Part shown: positions 49,758-59,427 of the stretch, piece after piece
Position numbering within the stretch: position 1 is the stretch's first letter
Layout: each line of letters begins with the position of its first letter
Source of the DNA: Micavibrio_A sp964539025
Lineage (GTDB): Bacteria > Pseudomonadota > Alphaproteobacteria > Micavibrionales > Micavibrionaceae
Reading direction: 5' to 3'
Assembly: GCA_964539025.1 (NCBI GenBank)
Contig: CAZIFA010000004.1
Location: 124,001 to 188,000, forward strand
DNA length: 64,000 nucleotides
Position numbers and translations under genes: made by a program
The notes under the pieces: generated by a model
Told to the model about the DNA's origin: nothing
The model's database searches: none
What the model saw: the letters and a program-made list of their open reading frames with translations, nothing else

Positions 49758-50765
49758 ATGAGCACTGACTATACAGGGAAAAACGGCGAAAAACAGGCGG
49801 TTTCCAATGGAATCGGCCTGGCATTGGGTGGCGGAATGGCCCGCGGATTCGCCCATATCGGCGTCATCAAAACCTTGGAAAAACACGGAATCAAACCCAC
49901 CATTATCACGGGTACATCCATCGGCGCGGTTACGGGCGCGGCCTATCTGACGGGCAAAATGGGGGAACTGGAAGACTGGGCACGTTCGCTGAACCGCTTT
50001 CGTATCCTCTCCTACCTCGATCTTCGCGTGCGCAGCGCGGGATTGATCGGCGGACGCAGGCTTGTGACGTTGCTGGAAAAAAATTTCGGCGATATGAAGA
50101 TGGAAGATCTACCGCATGATTTTACCGCCGTCGCTGCAGACCTAGCGACCGGGCATGAGGTTTGGCTCAAACACGGATCGCTCGTCGATAATATCCGCGC
50201 CTCTTTCGCCCTGCCCGGCGTTTTTCCACCCGTCGAGATGAACGGGCGCTATCTTGTGGACGGCGCCCTCGTCAACCCCTGTCCTATTTCTGTGTGTCAG
50301 GCGCAGGGCGCGCGCATGACGATTGCGGTGGACCTGCACGCCGACTTGATCGGAAAGGCGGTAAAGCCGGGGAGTAATTTTCAGACCGTTGCCGGGTTCG
50401 ATTTATTTAACGAAGACGATGTTCCCCCCGACAAACAGGAACCTTTCTTAAAAAATCCGCTCTCCCTAAAGCTCTTCAAACGCGAGCCAGCTTCGCCATC
50501 CTTGTTCGGCGTGATGGTTTCCGCGCTCGGCATTATGCAGGATCGTCTTACACGTTCGCGCCTTGCCGGTGATCCTCCGGACATTCATATCAAGCCGCAG
50601 CTAGGCCATATTGGCATGCTGGAATTTGAAAAAGCGGATGATCTGATCAAGCTAGGTATGGAAGCGACGGAACGCGTCATGCCGGAAATTCGCGCGGGCC
50701 TTAATATTTTCTTGCCGAAACACCAGCGGCCAGGATACACCCCCCCTGATGATATTCCGGATTAA
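49758..50765 (+). CDS. patatin-like phospholipase
   Basis: 335 residues. The oxyanion loop GGGMARGFAHIG, nucleophile Ser in GTSIG and catalytic Asp in VDGALVNP form the patatin dyad. Related to RssA/NTE-like bacterial lipid hydrolases. It is divergent from the ABC transporter with 39 bp between starts. Confidence 0.93.
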   Translation: MSTDYTGKNGEKQAVSNGIGLALGGGMARGFAHIGVIKTLEKHGIKPTIITGTSIGAVTGAAYLTGKMGELEDWARSLNRFRILSYLDLRVRSAGLIGGRRLVTLLEKNFGDMKMEDLPHDFTAVAADLATGHEVWLKHGSLVDNIRASFALPGVFPPVEMNGRYLVDGALVNPCPISVCQAQGARMTIAVDLHADLIGKAVKPGSNFQTVAGFDLFNEDDVPPDKQEPFLKNPLSLKLFKREPASPSLFGVMVSALGIMQDRLTRSRLAGDPPDIHIKPQLGHIGMLEFEKADDLIKLGMEATERVMPEIRAGLNIFLPKHQRPGYTPPDDIPD

Positions 50766-50774
50766 TCACCACCC

Positions 50775-50861
50775 TGTCATCCCGACAGGAGCGAAGCGGA
50801 ACGGAGGGATCTTTGGTCTGACCGATCTGCCAAAGATCCCTCGACTTCGCTCGGGATGACA
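50775..50861. repeat. palindromic repeat (family A)
   Basis: TGTCATCCCGACAGGAGCG ... GGAGGGATCTTTGG ... CCAAAGATCCCTCGACTTCG, CTCGGGATGACA. It fills the gap between two convergent stops. Confidence 0.85.
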
Positions 50862-50872
50862 TGATTAGAGAA

Positions 50873-51805
50873 TTAGGAAGGCTGTTTCCGCTTCTTATGC
50901 TTCCTGTCCGGAAGCGCCTTGCCCCATCGCAATTCAGGCGCAAGGTATGTCGGCATCACGTTGTTATAAACGGCCATAAGGTTTTTGAGCGCGTTGTTGG
51001 TTTCCTTGGGCGTTCTGCAATGCGCGAAGTTCGCGGCATGCAATCCTGATTTGAACAGACATGTATCGATGCCCGATGCGTTCGCGCCAATCACGTCATG
51101 CGCCATCGTATCACCAAGCATAACGGTCTGTGCCGGATAAACATCTTTCTTTTGCAGGTACTGGATGCAGTAATTGAAGATCAGCTTGTGCGGTTTGCCG
51201 ATATAATTGACGATGCCGCCGGAATCTTCATATCGCCGTGCCAACAATAACGGCCCGGTTAATAATCCCGCACCGATCATGGAAAGTGAATCCGGGTTCT
51301 GGCAGTAGGCCCGCAGACGGCGCTGGATAGCTTTACGGATCATAGGATCGTAATCCTGCAGCGTCTGGCGCGGGTAATCCATACCGAGGATCAGGACAAA
51401 ATCAGCATTATCGACATTATCGACGATTTCTATGCCGGAATCTTTATAGACTTTTTCCTGTCCCTTACGGCCAAACACATAGCATTTTTTGCCAAGCTTA
51501 TCGAACACGCCGCCCGCGCGGGTGTTGAAACCTTCCCACAAAACTTCGGCGGGCGTGACGATGGCGTTGTAAAGACTTGGACCTAGACCCATCTTTTTAA
51601 GACGTTCCTTGTTGTCTTCCGCACGTTCGTCGGAATTGGACAGGATCAGGATGGTCTTTTTGCGTTCTTTGAGTTCCTTTAGGCAATCGGCGGCGCCGGG
51701 AAACAGTTCCTCTCCGTCATGGAGCACGCCCCATTGATCGATGATGAACCCCATATAGCTGTCGGAGATATCGGATACCCCCTCACAGAATTTTGTTTTT
51801 GCCAT
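50873..51805 (-). CDS. HAD-superfamily class IIA hydrolase
   Basis: 310 residues, TIGR01459 type. Motif I IIDQWGVLHDG, motif II LILSNSDER, and motif III/IV TVMLGDTMAHDVIGANASGID. A sugar- or nucleotide-phosphatase is likely; substrate unknown. It ends with a basic tail (DRKHKKRKQPS). Confidence 0.92.
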   Translation of the reverse strand: MAKTKFCEGVSDISDSYMGFIIDQWGVLHDGEELFPGAADCLKELKERKKTILILSNSDERAEDNKERLKKMGLGPSLYNAIVTPAEVLWEGFNTRAGGVFDKLGKKCYVFGRKGQEKVYKDSGIEIVDNVDNADFVLILGMDYPRQTLQDYDPMIRKAIQRRLRAYCQNPDSLSMIGAGLLTGPLLLARRYEDSGGIVNYIGKPHKLIFNYCIQYLQKKDVYPAQTVMLGDTMAHDVIGANASGIDTCLFKSGLHAANFAHCRTPKETNNALKNLMAVYNNVMPTYLAPELRWGKALPDRKHKKRKQPS

Positions 51806-51908
51806 TGTAGCTAAAGGCCTTGGATATGAATAACGCCGTTACAGGTTGATATTATGGGGGTAAAGAACAATCTAATCAACCCGTTAATAAGGAAATCCAT
51901 CTCCTTTC

Positions 51909-51992
51909 GTCATCCCGACTGGAGCGAAGCGTAATGGAGGGATCTTTTCACAGCCCGCCCTCCAAGATCCCTCGACTTCGCTCGGGATGACA
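51909..51992. repeat. palindromic repeat (family A)
   Basis: GTCATCCCGACTGGAGCGAA ... TCCAAGATCCCTCGACTTCG, CTCGGGATGACA. It lies just after the stop of the 1272-residue gene. Confidence 0.82.
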
Positions 51993-52006
51993 TTGGGAGC
52001 GTTGGG

Positions 52007-55000
52007 TTAAGCCGCCTTGCGTGTGCCTGTGTCTCTCGGGCGCTTGGGATCGCGGCCCGTGGCGGTGCACAGAATCTGATAGAGCTTGCCAACATCCGAG
52101 GAGAAGAACGTGGCCCCGAGCAGGTCGCCATGGTCGTTGGTGAGGGCTTGTTCGTAGACTTCCTCGAACTGTCGGACGAAGCGGCCCACATAGTTGCGGA
52201 ATTCGGAATCGGCGGTGTATTTCTCGCGAATTTTGTCCACGGGAAGCTTGTCGCCCATTTCGACGAGGCGGCGGGTAAAGGCCCAGACATCGCCCTTCTG
52301 GTACGATTTCCACGTTTTCTCGCCGATTTCGCCTTCTGCCATACGGGTGATGTCGACAGATAGCGAGTGCAGTGATTCGACCACGAATTTGGCCGAAGAC
52401 ATGAATGCCTCGCGTTTGGCTTTCCATTCCGTGTCACGGATCACGTCGATTTGTTTCATTGCATCCTGCGCCGCCTTGAACAGGGCGTTGGAATGGCGTG
52501 AGAAGGTGCTGGATGCCTCTTCCGATGCCTTGAGCGCCTTGGTGGAGACGATGACGAGACGTTCGGATTCTTCGGCCAGACGTTCTTTCGACGCGTCGAT
52601 GCGAACCGTGACATCTTCCGCCGCCGTGCCGACATCGTCGAGTTTACCGGACAGGACCGATACGGCGCGGCTGATCGTATCCGCAGCGCGGTTTCCGGCC
52701 TCGGCCACTGAATCCGCCTGTGCGGATAGCTCGTTGCCGTATTCTTTGGACGTGTTGAGCGAAACTTTCATCTGTTCCGACACTTCGCGGGCACGAAGAG
52801 CAAAAGAATCCCCTGCCTTCTTGAGTTCCATCAAAGTCGCCTGAGATGTTTTGAGAAGGTTTTCGGCTTCGCGCTGAACGTTCAGGACCATATCCTTGCC
52901 CGATGCGACCGTTTCTTCGCTGAATTCCTTCAGCTTGCGACCTTCGACCAAAGCATGATCACCAGCCTGTTCGAACCTTGAGGCGGATTCCTCGGCCACT
53001 GTTTGTGCGTTTTCGGCTTGGCGCAGGAATTCATCGCCCGCGTCTTTCATTTGCGTCACCGCCTGGCCGACCGAAACAGACAATTCATGGAATTGCTCGT
53101 TGATCGCCTTTTGCACCGCCTCGATCTTGAGCAAGGCCTGATCGCTGGCCAAATGCAGATCGGATGCCTGATTATTCAGCGTGGATTCGATGGTACGCAT
53201 CTTTTCGGATGCCGATTCCGCGGCAGCTTCGATATCATCCACACGGTCACGCAGGTGATCGGACGAGGATTTGAGGATGGAGGATGCTTCGTCCGCGCCT
53301 TCCTTGAGTTTGGCAAGGCGTTCATCGAAGATTTCGCCGATGGCAGACAGGCCTTTGAGGTTGGAATCGGACGTATCGGTGAAATCAACGCGGAGTTTTT
53401 CCAACTTGTCCTGTGCGGCGTTCGCCTGCTCGACCGCGCGGATATAGACGGGTTCAATGCCATCCGCCGTCTGCAACAGCGATCGGGCAACGGCTTCCAT
53501 CGCTTCACGTGCATCATCGCTTTCAGATTTTAGCGCGGTGATGCGGCCGGACAGACGTTCTTCCAGATTGGACAGGTCGCCAATCGCAGTTTGCGTGTTA
53601 CGCGATATATCCGTGCAGCTTTCGGCGATCGTGCCGTTGAGACGCGAGATATCATCCTGCGCGGTGTGCGACAAACCTACGAGACGGCCTGCCTGATCTT
53701 CAAGCGCAGCGCGAACGGATTCGATCTGCCGCAGGCTTTCCGTGACTTTTTCGGAGAGGTCATCTTTTTGCTGCCCCATATGTTCAGAGATAGAACGCGA
53801 ATGGCCAGCAATCTGACCCGCCAGCGTCGAAATATCCTGAGCCTGCGTACGCAATAGATCGCGGATTTTCTCAGCATTATCGGTTGCTTTATCAGATGCA
53901 TCGTTGAGGTCTTTAACACGGCGTGAAAGCGTCGTAGCGATGGCTTCGTGCTTGAGGTCGGCGTCGGAAACGGCGCGCGTAACAGCCTGCAACGGTGAAG
54001 ACAGCGCGTTGCGTACATTCTCGATCCGCTCGGTGAGTGTGGCTTGAGCGATGTTGATTTTCTCGACCTGTTCTTCGACAGATGCCGAAAGCTTGTTGAC
54101 CTGTTCATCGGCCATGTTGCTAGCAGCCTGAATCTGCTCACGGCTTTTTTCCAGCATATCGACGATGTTCTGGATATGCTCAATATTGCCCGCGCCAGCT
54201 TCGTTAAGATGGTCGATGTTGGTCTTGGTGGTTTCGATAAGATTTTCCGCCTGTTTTTGCGCATCGTCAGTAGCGCGGGACAAAGATTCAATCGCGCGAC
54301 GGACAGCGCTGCTGACACTTTCTGCGCCGGACAATGCAACCGTCATACCTTCGGATAGTTTATGCGCGGTTTGCGTGCCAACATTCTCAATGGCGGCGAC
54401 TTTATCATCCATGCCATCCAAAACAGATTTGAGCGCGGTTGCGCGTTGTTCCAGACGTTCTTCTAGCGCCGTGGTCTGTGTGGAGATATGATCGACGGCA
54501 TCCTTGATAACCGTCACGCCGCCATTGAGGCGCGTTGCGATACTCTCTGCTTCGTCGGCGAGTTTTTGCGCGCCTTGATCCAAGGCTTCGCGGTTTTCTT
54601 GGATGGTCGAACCGGCCTTGGTCATGGAATCGACCGTGCGCTTGGTCATATCTTCCAGATCCTTGATCTGGCCTTGCAGCGTTTCGCCGAGACGTGCGGT
54701 TTCTTCGGAAACATGCGCCGTCGCGCCTGCCAATTCTTTCTTGTGCGTGTCGAAATCACCCGACAGTTTTTCAAGCTTGATCGCGATCTCATCGACGGCG
54801 TGTTTCAGCCCGTCATAGCTGGTTTCAAGATTTTTAGAGATATCGGTGGTTTTGTCTTTGGCGGAATCGGCGGCTTCGAGCAGCTTCGAAGCGCCCTTGC
54901 CGATGGCGGATTCCATTTCCGCGGCACGTTCGAGAATAGTGAGCGTCGCCTGATCCCAAGCTTCAGTACCCGCCTGCGTTTTGGAATCGATATCCGATGT

Positions 55001-55825
55001 GCGTTGTTCGATTTCTTCGGTCAGGGACAGAAGTTTTGCCGAACGCTCATTCAGCGTTTCGGATAGACGATCGATGTGGAATTCGGTTTTCTTGGAAATT
55101 CCAGCCATACCCTGAATTTCAGAGCGCAATCCCATGCGTGCGCGGTGAATGGATTTCAAAACAGCTTTCGATGCCGTGGACAGTTCAGCCGCTTGGCGAA
55201 CCAGTTCCTCAATATCTTTATGAATAACCTGGCTGCGTTCAGAGGACGGAAAAATCATCGCCTGCAATTCGCCGCGCAGCGCTTCTGCATACATATGAAT
55301 ATCGGAACCGCGCTGCACGAAAGCCAGCACAACCCAGATCAGCGCGATCGGCGCCAACATTCCGGCGATAAAGCCACCGAGCAGATGCGGTTGCTGTGCC
55401 GCGAGCGTGCTCCAGCCGATATTGGTAAAAATGTAGGATGCGCAAAGGCCGATCCATACCGCCGTTAAAATCATGGAAACGGCTTGCAGGATTTGAATAG
55501 AAGTCTTGCGACGAAAAGTTTTCTTGTTCGAAGGGGTGAGCATCAGCACAGGCTCATTATCAACATCCGTATCTTCAAAACGGCGGGCGGAAGGAAACAC
55601 GCTTTCAGGTTCGGAATTATTGCTCTGGCTGGCCGTACTCATACGCAGGGTTTTGAGCGCGCCGCCCGAACGAATGGAAATGGACCCGCCATCCTTTTTG
55701 TCATTCGCGGCCTGTGCGGCGATTTCTTCTTGAACCTTTTCAAGCTTTTCGCGGGCTTCTTCGACGACTTTTACGGAGGAAGAGACTGTAACAGCGGGTT
55801 TTTTCACGGAAGACGAGTCGGACAT
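52007..55825 (-). CDS. giant membrane-anchored coiled-coil protein
   Basis: 1272 residues. A cytoplasmic low-complexity N terminus (1-108), two membrane helices (about 111-132 and 148-170), then about 950 residues of heptad-rich coiled coil with apolipoprotein-like repeats, and a conserved-looking globular C terminus (about residues 1130-1272, FVVESLHSLSVDI, EKTWKSYQKGDVWAF, GDLLGATFFSS). The layout matches alphaproteobacterial polarity factors such as TipN, but no motif proves it. It is monocistronic. Confidence 0.8.
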   Translation of the reverse strand: MSDSSSVKKPAVTVSSSVKVVEEAREKLEKVQEEIAAQAANDKKDGGSISIRSGGALKTLRMSTASQSNNSEPESVFPSARRFEDTDVDNEPVLMLTPSNKKTFRRKTSIQILQAVSMILTAVWIGLCASYIFTNIGWSTLAAQQPHLLGGFIAGMLAPIALIWVVLAFVQRGSDIHMYAEALRGELQAMIFPSSERSQVIHKDIEELVRQAAELSTASKAVLKSIHRARMGLRSEIQGMAGISKKTEFHIDRLSETLNERSAKLLSLTEEIEQRTSDIDSKTQAGTEAWDQATLTILERAAEMESAIGKGASKLLEAADSAKDKTTDISKNLETSYDGLKHAVDEIAIKLEKLSGDFDTHKKELAGATAHVSEETARLGETLQGQIKDLEDMTKRTVDSMTKAGSTIQENREALDQGAQKLADEAESIATRLNGGVTVIKDAVDHISTQTTALEERLEQRATALKSVLDGMDDKVAAIENVGTQTAHKLSEGMTVALSGAESVSSAVRRAIESLSRATDDAQKQAENLIETTKTNIDHLNEAGAGNIEHIQNIVDMLEKSREQIQAASNMADEQVNKLSASVEEQVEKINIAQATLTERIENVRNALSSPLQAVTRAVSDADLKHEAIATTLSRRVKDLNDASDKATDNAEKIRDLLRTQAQDISTLAGQIAGHSRSISEHMGQQKDDLSEKVTESLRQIESVRAALEDQAGRLVGLSHTAQDDISRLNGTIAESCTDISRNTQTAIGDLSNLEERLSGRITALKSESDDAREAMEAVARSLLQTADGIEPVYIRAVEQANAAQDKLEKLRVDFTDTSDSNLKGLSAIGEIFDERLAKLKEGADEASSILKSSSDHLRDRVDDIEAAAESASEKMRTIESTLNNQASDLHLASDQALLKIEAVQKAINEQFHELSVSVGQAVTQMKDAGDEFLRQAENAQTVAEESASRFEQAGDHALVEGRKLKEFSEETVASGKDMVLNVQREAENLLKTSQATLMELKKAGDSFALRAREVSEQMKVSLNTSKEYGNELSAQADSVAEAGNRAADTISRAVSVLSGKLDDVGTAAEDVTVRIDASKERLAEESERLVIVSTKALKASEEASSTFSRHSNALFKAAQDAMKQIDVIRDTEWKAKREAFMSSAKFVVESLHSLSVDITRMAEGEIGEKTWKSYQKGDVWAFTRRLVEMGDKLPVDKIREKYTADSEFRNYVGRFVRQFEEVYEQALTNDHGDLLGATFFSSDVGKLYQILCTATGRDPKRPRDTGTRKAA

Positions 55826-55943
55826 GCCCTGAGCTTTCCTTAGCGAGTGATAAAATGAAAGTTGAATGAGTGTCTTATAAAGACACGCTCACATTTCACT
55901 CGCAAGGCGCAGTGGCTAGTTTTCCACAGGGGAAATTAACTAT

Positions 55944-56456
55944 TTAATTGCACATCGGCCGGGAAACGGGGTGGCTGGGATTCATGGTCGCGGCCCAGGC
56001 TTTGATTTCCGCCGTGCTCATTTTATCGACCTTGGGAAGGCGCGGCGCGTATTGGGAACAAAAGATGTCCGGGCGCATCTTGGCGGCATCTGTCGAAACC
56101 TTGTTGGCAAAGTCGGTGCGCAAATCGTGCAACGAGCGTTCCGGGTTAGACTTTCCGGCCAGCGCAAAATAATTTATCAGCGTATTTTCATATCCGCCGA
56201 TCAGATTCGCATGACGCGCGGTAATTTTTTGATATTGTACATAGAAATTCGCCCAGCCACGCGGCGTCATATGCTGACAATTAAGCGCGATAACCATCAG
56301 TTCGGAATGGATGCGGATCCCCTGTTCTGCCTCGGCTTCTTCTGGCGTGTAGCACTGGCGACCCTTGGCGCCATCGACGATGATAGGCACTTCAAGCTGG
56401 GCGAGCGCCGGAACGGCATACAGGCACAAAGCAAGACACAGGATAAATTTTTTCAT
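55944..56456 (-). CDS. exported protein, unknown
   Basis: 170 residues. A signal peptide ending PALAQ near residue 20, then a mature domain with four Cys (QCYTPEEAEAE, NCQHMTPRG, FCSQYAPRL, RPMCN), suggesting disulfides. No family recognised. AAGGA-like GGTCC precedes the start weakly. It is ten bp downstream of the dehydrogenase and probably co-transcribed. Confidence 0.65.
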   Translation of the reverse strand: MKKFILCLALCLYAVPALAQLEVPIIVDGAKGRQCYTPEEAEAEQGIRIHSELMVIALNCQHMTPRGWANFYVQYQKITARHANLIGGYENTLINYFALAGKSNPERSLHDLRTDFANKVSTDAAKMRPDIFCSQYAPRLPKVDKMSTAEIKAWAATMNPSHPVSRPMCN

Positions 56457-56466
56457 AAGGACCCTC

Positions 56467-57408
56467 TTAAGCCACGGGCGTTAATAGCGGATCGCCGTTG
56501 AAATGCGCAAGCAAATTATCGACCACCAGCTGGCCCATCGCCCCCCGCGTTTCCACGGTGCCCGACCCTATATGGGGCAGCAGCACGACATTATCCATTT
56601 TGATGTATTCTTCGCGGACATGTGGTTCATCCGGGTAAACATCAAGCCCTGCCCCGGCAATTTTCTTGTTATATAAGGCGTTTATCAGATCATCTTCATG
56701 TACGACTGAGCCACGGGAAATGTTAATGAGAAACCCTTTTGGCCCCAGAGCCTCCAAAATCGGCGCATGAACCAGATGACGCGTCGCTGCGCCGCCCGGA
56801 CAGGTCAGAATGAGGTAGTCGGCTTTTTCAGCCAATTTGTGAAGATCGGGCTCGAAGAAGTATGGAACGCCATCCTTTTTTCGTGGTCCCTGATATTCGA
56901 TCCGCATGCCGAACGCCTCGCATCTGCGGGCCACGGCCTGACCGATCCGGCCCATGCCGACGATCCCGGCCACTTTGTTCTTGAGCGAATTGCCGAGCGG
57001 CATAGGCCCGTTCAGCCATTTGCCGACACGCACGAACATATCGGCCTCACAAATTCTTTTGGAAACGGCGAGCAGCAATGCGATCCCCGTGTCTGCCGTC
57101 TCATCGGTCAGAACGTCGGGCGTGTTGGTCACGGCAATGCCGCGCTCCCTCGCCGCCGCCAGATCGATATTGTCTGTGCCGACGGCGAACTGGCTGATGA
57201 TTTCTAAATTCGGCAGCGCTTCGATCAGCGTGCGGGAGACCGGAATATAATGGGATGAAAGAATGGCTATAATGTCGTTCCGTCGCGTTTGCAGAACAGC
57301 TTCGGGATCGCGCTCCTTCCAGAGCTTGATGACATCGAAATTCCGCTCCAACTGGTCCATCTGTTCTTGCATCACCAGATTGCCCATGACGAGGAGCGTG
57401 CGTTTCAT
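56467..57408 (-). CDS. D-isomer-specific 2-hydroxyacid dehydrogenase
   Basis: 313 residues. The Rossmann motif is GIVGMGRIGQAVARR, followed by catalytic residues in LILTCPGGAATRHLV, NISRGSVVHEDDLINAL and LLPHIGSGTVETR (His). It fits glyoxylate/hydroxypyruvate reductases. The start is at 57408 (MKRTLLVMG); the longer frame is not family sequence. Confidence 0.92.
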   Translation of the reverse strand: MKRTLLVMGNLVMQEQMDQLERNFDVIKLWKERDPEAVLQTRRNDIIAILSSHYIPVSRTLIEALPNLEIISQFAVGTDNIDLAAARERGIAVTNTPDVLTDETADTGIALLLAVSKRICEADMFVRVGKWLNGPMPLGNSLKNKVAGIVGMGRIGQAVARRCEAFGMRIEYQGPRKKDGVPYFFEPDLHKLAEKADYLILTCPGGAATRHLVHAPILEALGPKGFLINISRGSVVHEDDLINALYNKKIAGAGLDVYPDEPHVREEYIKMDNVVLLPHIGSGTVETRGAMGQLVVDNLLAHFNGDPLLTPVA

Positions 57409-57591
57409 ATGTCTTGTCCTTAAAAATTTTCGTCCCGAATATCGAACTCCAAACACATTACTGTCATCCCGGAAAATTCCGAAGGAATTTATCCGGGATC
57501 TTATGCAGGTGTTTTACAGGCACACGTCAGTAAATGAGGCATTGCTTAACCCATGAAATATCATGGCAATTCTTGGTTTTTTGGCCAATTT

Positions 57592-57620
57592 TTGACGAAA
57601 ATCCCGATCCGTACTATTAT
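57592..57620 (+). promoter_or_regulatory. sigma-70-like promoter for the 66-residue gene
   Basis: TTGACG, 17 bp, TATTAT, 26 bp before the ATG at 57647. Confidence 0.7.
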
Positions 57621-57646
57621 CTGGCCATCAAAAAAAGAGAGAGAAC

Positions 57647-57847
57647 ATGAATATCAGAGGTATTTTCGTTGTCGCAGGGGGCATTATTGCCGCCGTTGCG
57701 GCAGCGGCCTATGTAGGCAAAGGTAATTTTGATTTGATCGGAACGCCGGAACGTCCGCAACCCGTTACCACGACATTTGATGTGAAGACACCCGCGACGG
57801 CAACGCTGGCAACATCCGGCTTTGTTATTATTCCCAAAGCTCCGTAA
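57647..57847 (+). CDS. small membrane protein
   Basis: 66 residues. One hydrophobic segment (FVVAGGIIAAVAAAAYV) and a short Thr/Pro-rich tail. AGAGAGA lies before the ATG. No family recognised. Promoter and convergent neighbour support expression as a single unit. Confidence 0.55.
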   Translation: MNIRGIFVVAGGIIAAVAAAAYVGKGNFDLIGTPERPQPVTTTFDVKTPATATLATSGFVIIPKAP

Positions 57848-57862
57848 AAATTTGCGGGCTGA

Positions 57863-58375
57863 TTACGCCAAGCCCGGGCCGCCCTCGCGATTAAAACCCT
57901 TTTTATACGCTTCAGCCAGATCATGTATTTCCGGGCCGAGGACACGAACGAGAAGCTCATTCACAGCCACATTTGTAATGATGCCGAGGGCGCATGCGTC
58001 AGCCGGGCTATCATTCATCGAAAATTTCAATTCATTTTTTTCTCTACCAGCCGCGGTGATAACTCTCACATCCCCGTTTATGGCCGTACGAATAGTGATG
58101 CTGTAACCCGCTCCGAAATTGGCTCGTCTGTGTAACGGGTTCGCGGGAGGATTAGGCTCCGCCCTTTCAAAGGCGACGCTCATTTGATAGCCCGTGCCAT
58201 ACATCGCTGGGTCGAGTATCACTTCCCCCACAGCGCTTGCAAATTTCGGATTGCCGTTCCCATACACACTATCCTTGAAGAATTCTTCGTACATCCCTTT
58301 AAGTATCTCCAAGGTATCATGCGCCCTGTCCTTGTTATCGAATACAGGTTTCAGTTTGGGTAATTGGTCGGTCAT
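57863..58375 (-). CDS. hypothetical protein, single module related to neighbour
   Basis: 170 residues, no signal. It has a helix (AHDTLEILKGMYEEFFK), beta strands (GYSITIRTAINGDVRVITA) and a final helical part (ALGIITNVAVNELLVRV), a plan like each of the two modules of the gene at 58393. No family recognised. It is 17 bp from that gene on the same strand, so one operon. Confidence 0.6.
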   Translation of the reverse strand: MTDQLPKLKPVFDNKDRAHDTLEILKGMYEEFFKDSVYGNGNPKFASAVGEVILDPAMYGTGYQMSVAFERAEPNPPANPLHRRANFGAGYSITIRTAINGDVRVITAAGREKNELKFSMNDSPADACALGIITNVAVNELLVRVLGPEIHDLAEAYKKGFNREGGPGLA

Positions 58376-58392
58376 GGCATACTCTCTTTCAC

Positions 58393-59358
58393 TTATTTCG
58401 TTAGCTGCAGGCCGCGACCGAGGCCGTTTTGCGGGACATCACTTCCCTGCCCCTTAAAATCTCCAAGCACACAAGCTGCCACCGCGAGCGGAGCGGCCTT
58501 TACAAAAGCCGCGAAAAAACTCTCGGCGGCTTCATCAATGGAACGTCCCGATACATTAAAAGGAGATTTTTCCCCTACCACCTGTTTGGCCTCTGTACCA
58601 GTCCAGACACTTACATTGGCTTCACCACTTTCATGCAAGTATAAAGAAACATGGCTGGAAACAGATCCGCACTGAAGATTAAATCCGGTTCTATGTGCTC
58701 CCGGGAGCACTTTTATGGACCTTTTTATAATGTCCGTCTCGAATGTTTCAGGATGGCGTTTAAACAAATCATACATCTTGCTCATGGCAGTAGACACGAT
58801 GCTGCGATCCCTCTCCGCAGTATCCACAAGGCCGGCCATCAGGCACTTACGTACTGATTCAGGGGCAATCTTAACAAACGCATCAAAAATGTTCGCCACA
58901 GCCTTATCGATCGGAAGCTCGGCGGCAACAGAGAAGGAAGAAGTTTTCGTGTTTTCTCCATGGCTGCAAATTGTTACCCCTCCCTCACCATTCTCACGAA
59001 TGTCGATATATACAAGATTCTGGCTGGCCCCTTCCATTAATGTAAAATGGCGATAGTGGGTCTTTTTGGGACCCTGAGCTTTGGCATAGTTAGGATTAGG
59101 TCCGATATATTTCAAAGTTTCAGAATGCCTGCGAAAAAAATACTCCATGAACTCTAGCGTACGGTCAGCGATGAACATGGTTCTTATATTTGCTGGCAGA
59201 TTCTCCCGTGCGCCCGTACCGGAAGCAGCCACCAGAGCGGTGACCTTCTCTTCAGGCGACAGCACAGGCTTGGTGGATGGGGATGGTGGCTGTGGTTCGG
59301 CTGCCCCCCGAGCGAAAGCTCTGGGGAGAAGTTTCTTTAATGTCTCAGGTATGCGCAT
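58393..59358 (-). CDS. hypothetical protein with internal duplication
   Basis: 321 residues. After an Ala/Pro-rich N terminus two similar modules follow: DRTLEFMEYFFRRHSETLKY ... IRENGEGGVTICSHGE ... FDAFVKIAPESVRKCL (about 68-185) and DRSIVSTAMSKMYDLFKRHP ... LHESGEANVSVWTGTE ... FAAFVKAAPLAVAACV (about 190-300). No family recognised. It has a strong promoter just upstream. Confidence 0.65.
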   Translation of the reverse strand: MRIPETLKKLLPRAFARGAAEPQPPSPSTKPVLSPEEKVTALVAASGTGARENLPANIRTMFIADRTLEFMEYFFRRHSETLKYIGPNPNYAKAQGPKKTHYRHFTLMEGASQNLVYIDIRENGEGGVTICSHGENTKTSSFSVAAELPIDKAVANIFDAFVKIAPESVRKCLMAGLVDTAERDRSIVSTAMSKMYDLFKRHPETFETDIIKRSIKVLPGAHRTGFNLQCGSVSSHVSLYLHESGEANVSVWTGTEAKQVVGEKSPFNVSGRSIDEAAESFFAAFVKAAPLAVAACVLGDFKGQGSDVPQNGLGRGLQLTK

Positions 59359-59389
59359 GGTTAATCATCCGGGGTTAAATTTTGCCGGG

Positions 59390-59418
59390 ACCATAGAAAA
59401 CTTTAACGATTATGTCAA
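59390..59418 (-). promoter_or_regulatory. sigma-70-like promoter for the duplicated-module gene
   Basis: Minus strand TTGACA, 17 bp, TATGGT, 31 bp before the ATG at 59358. Confidence 0.7.
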
Positions 59419-59427
59419 TAAAATTGT

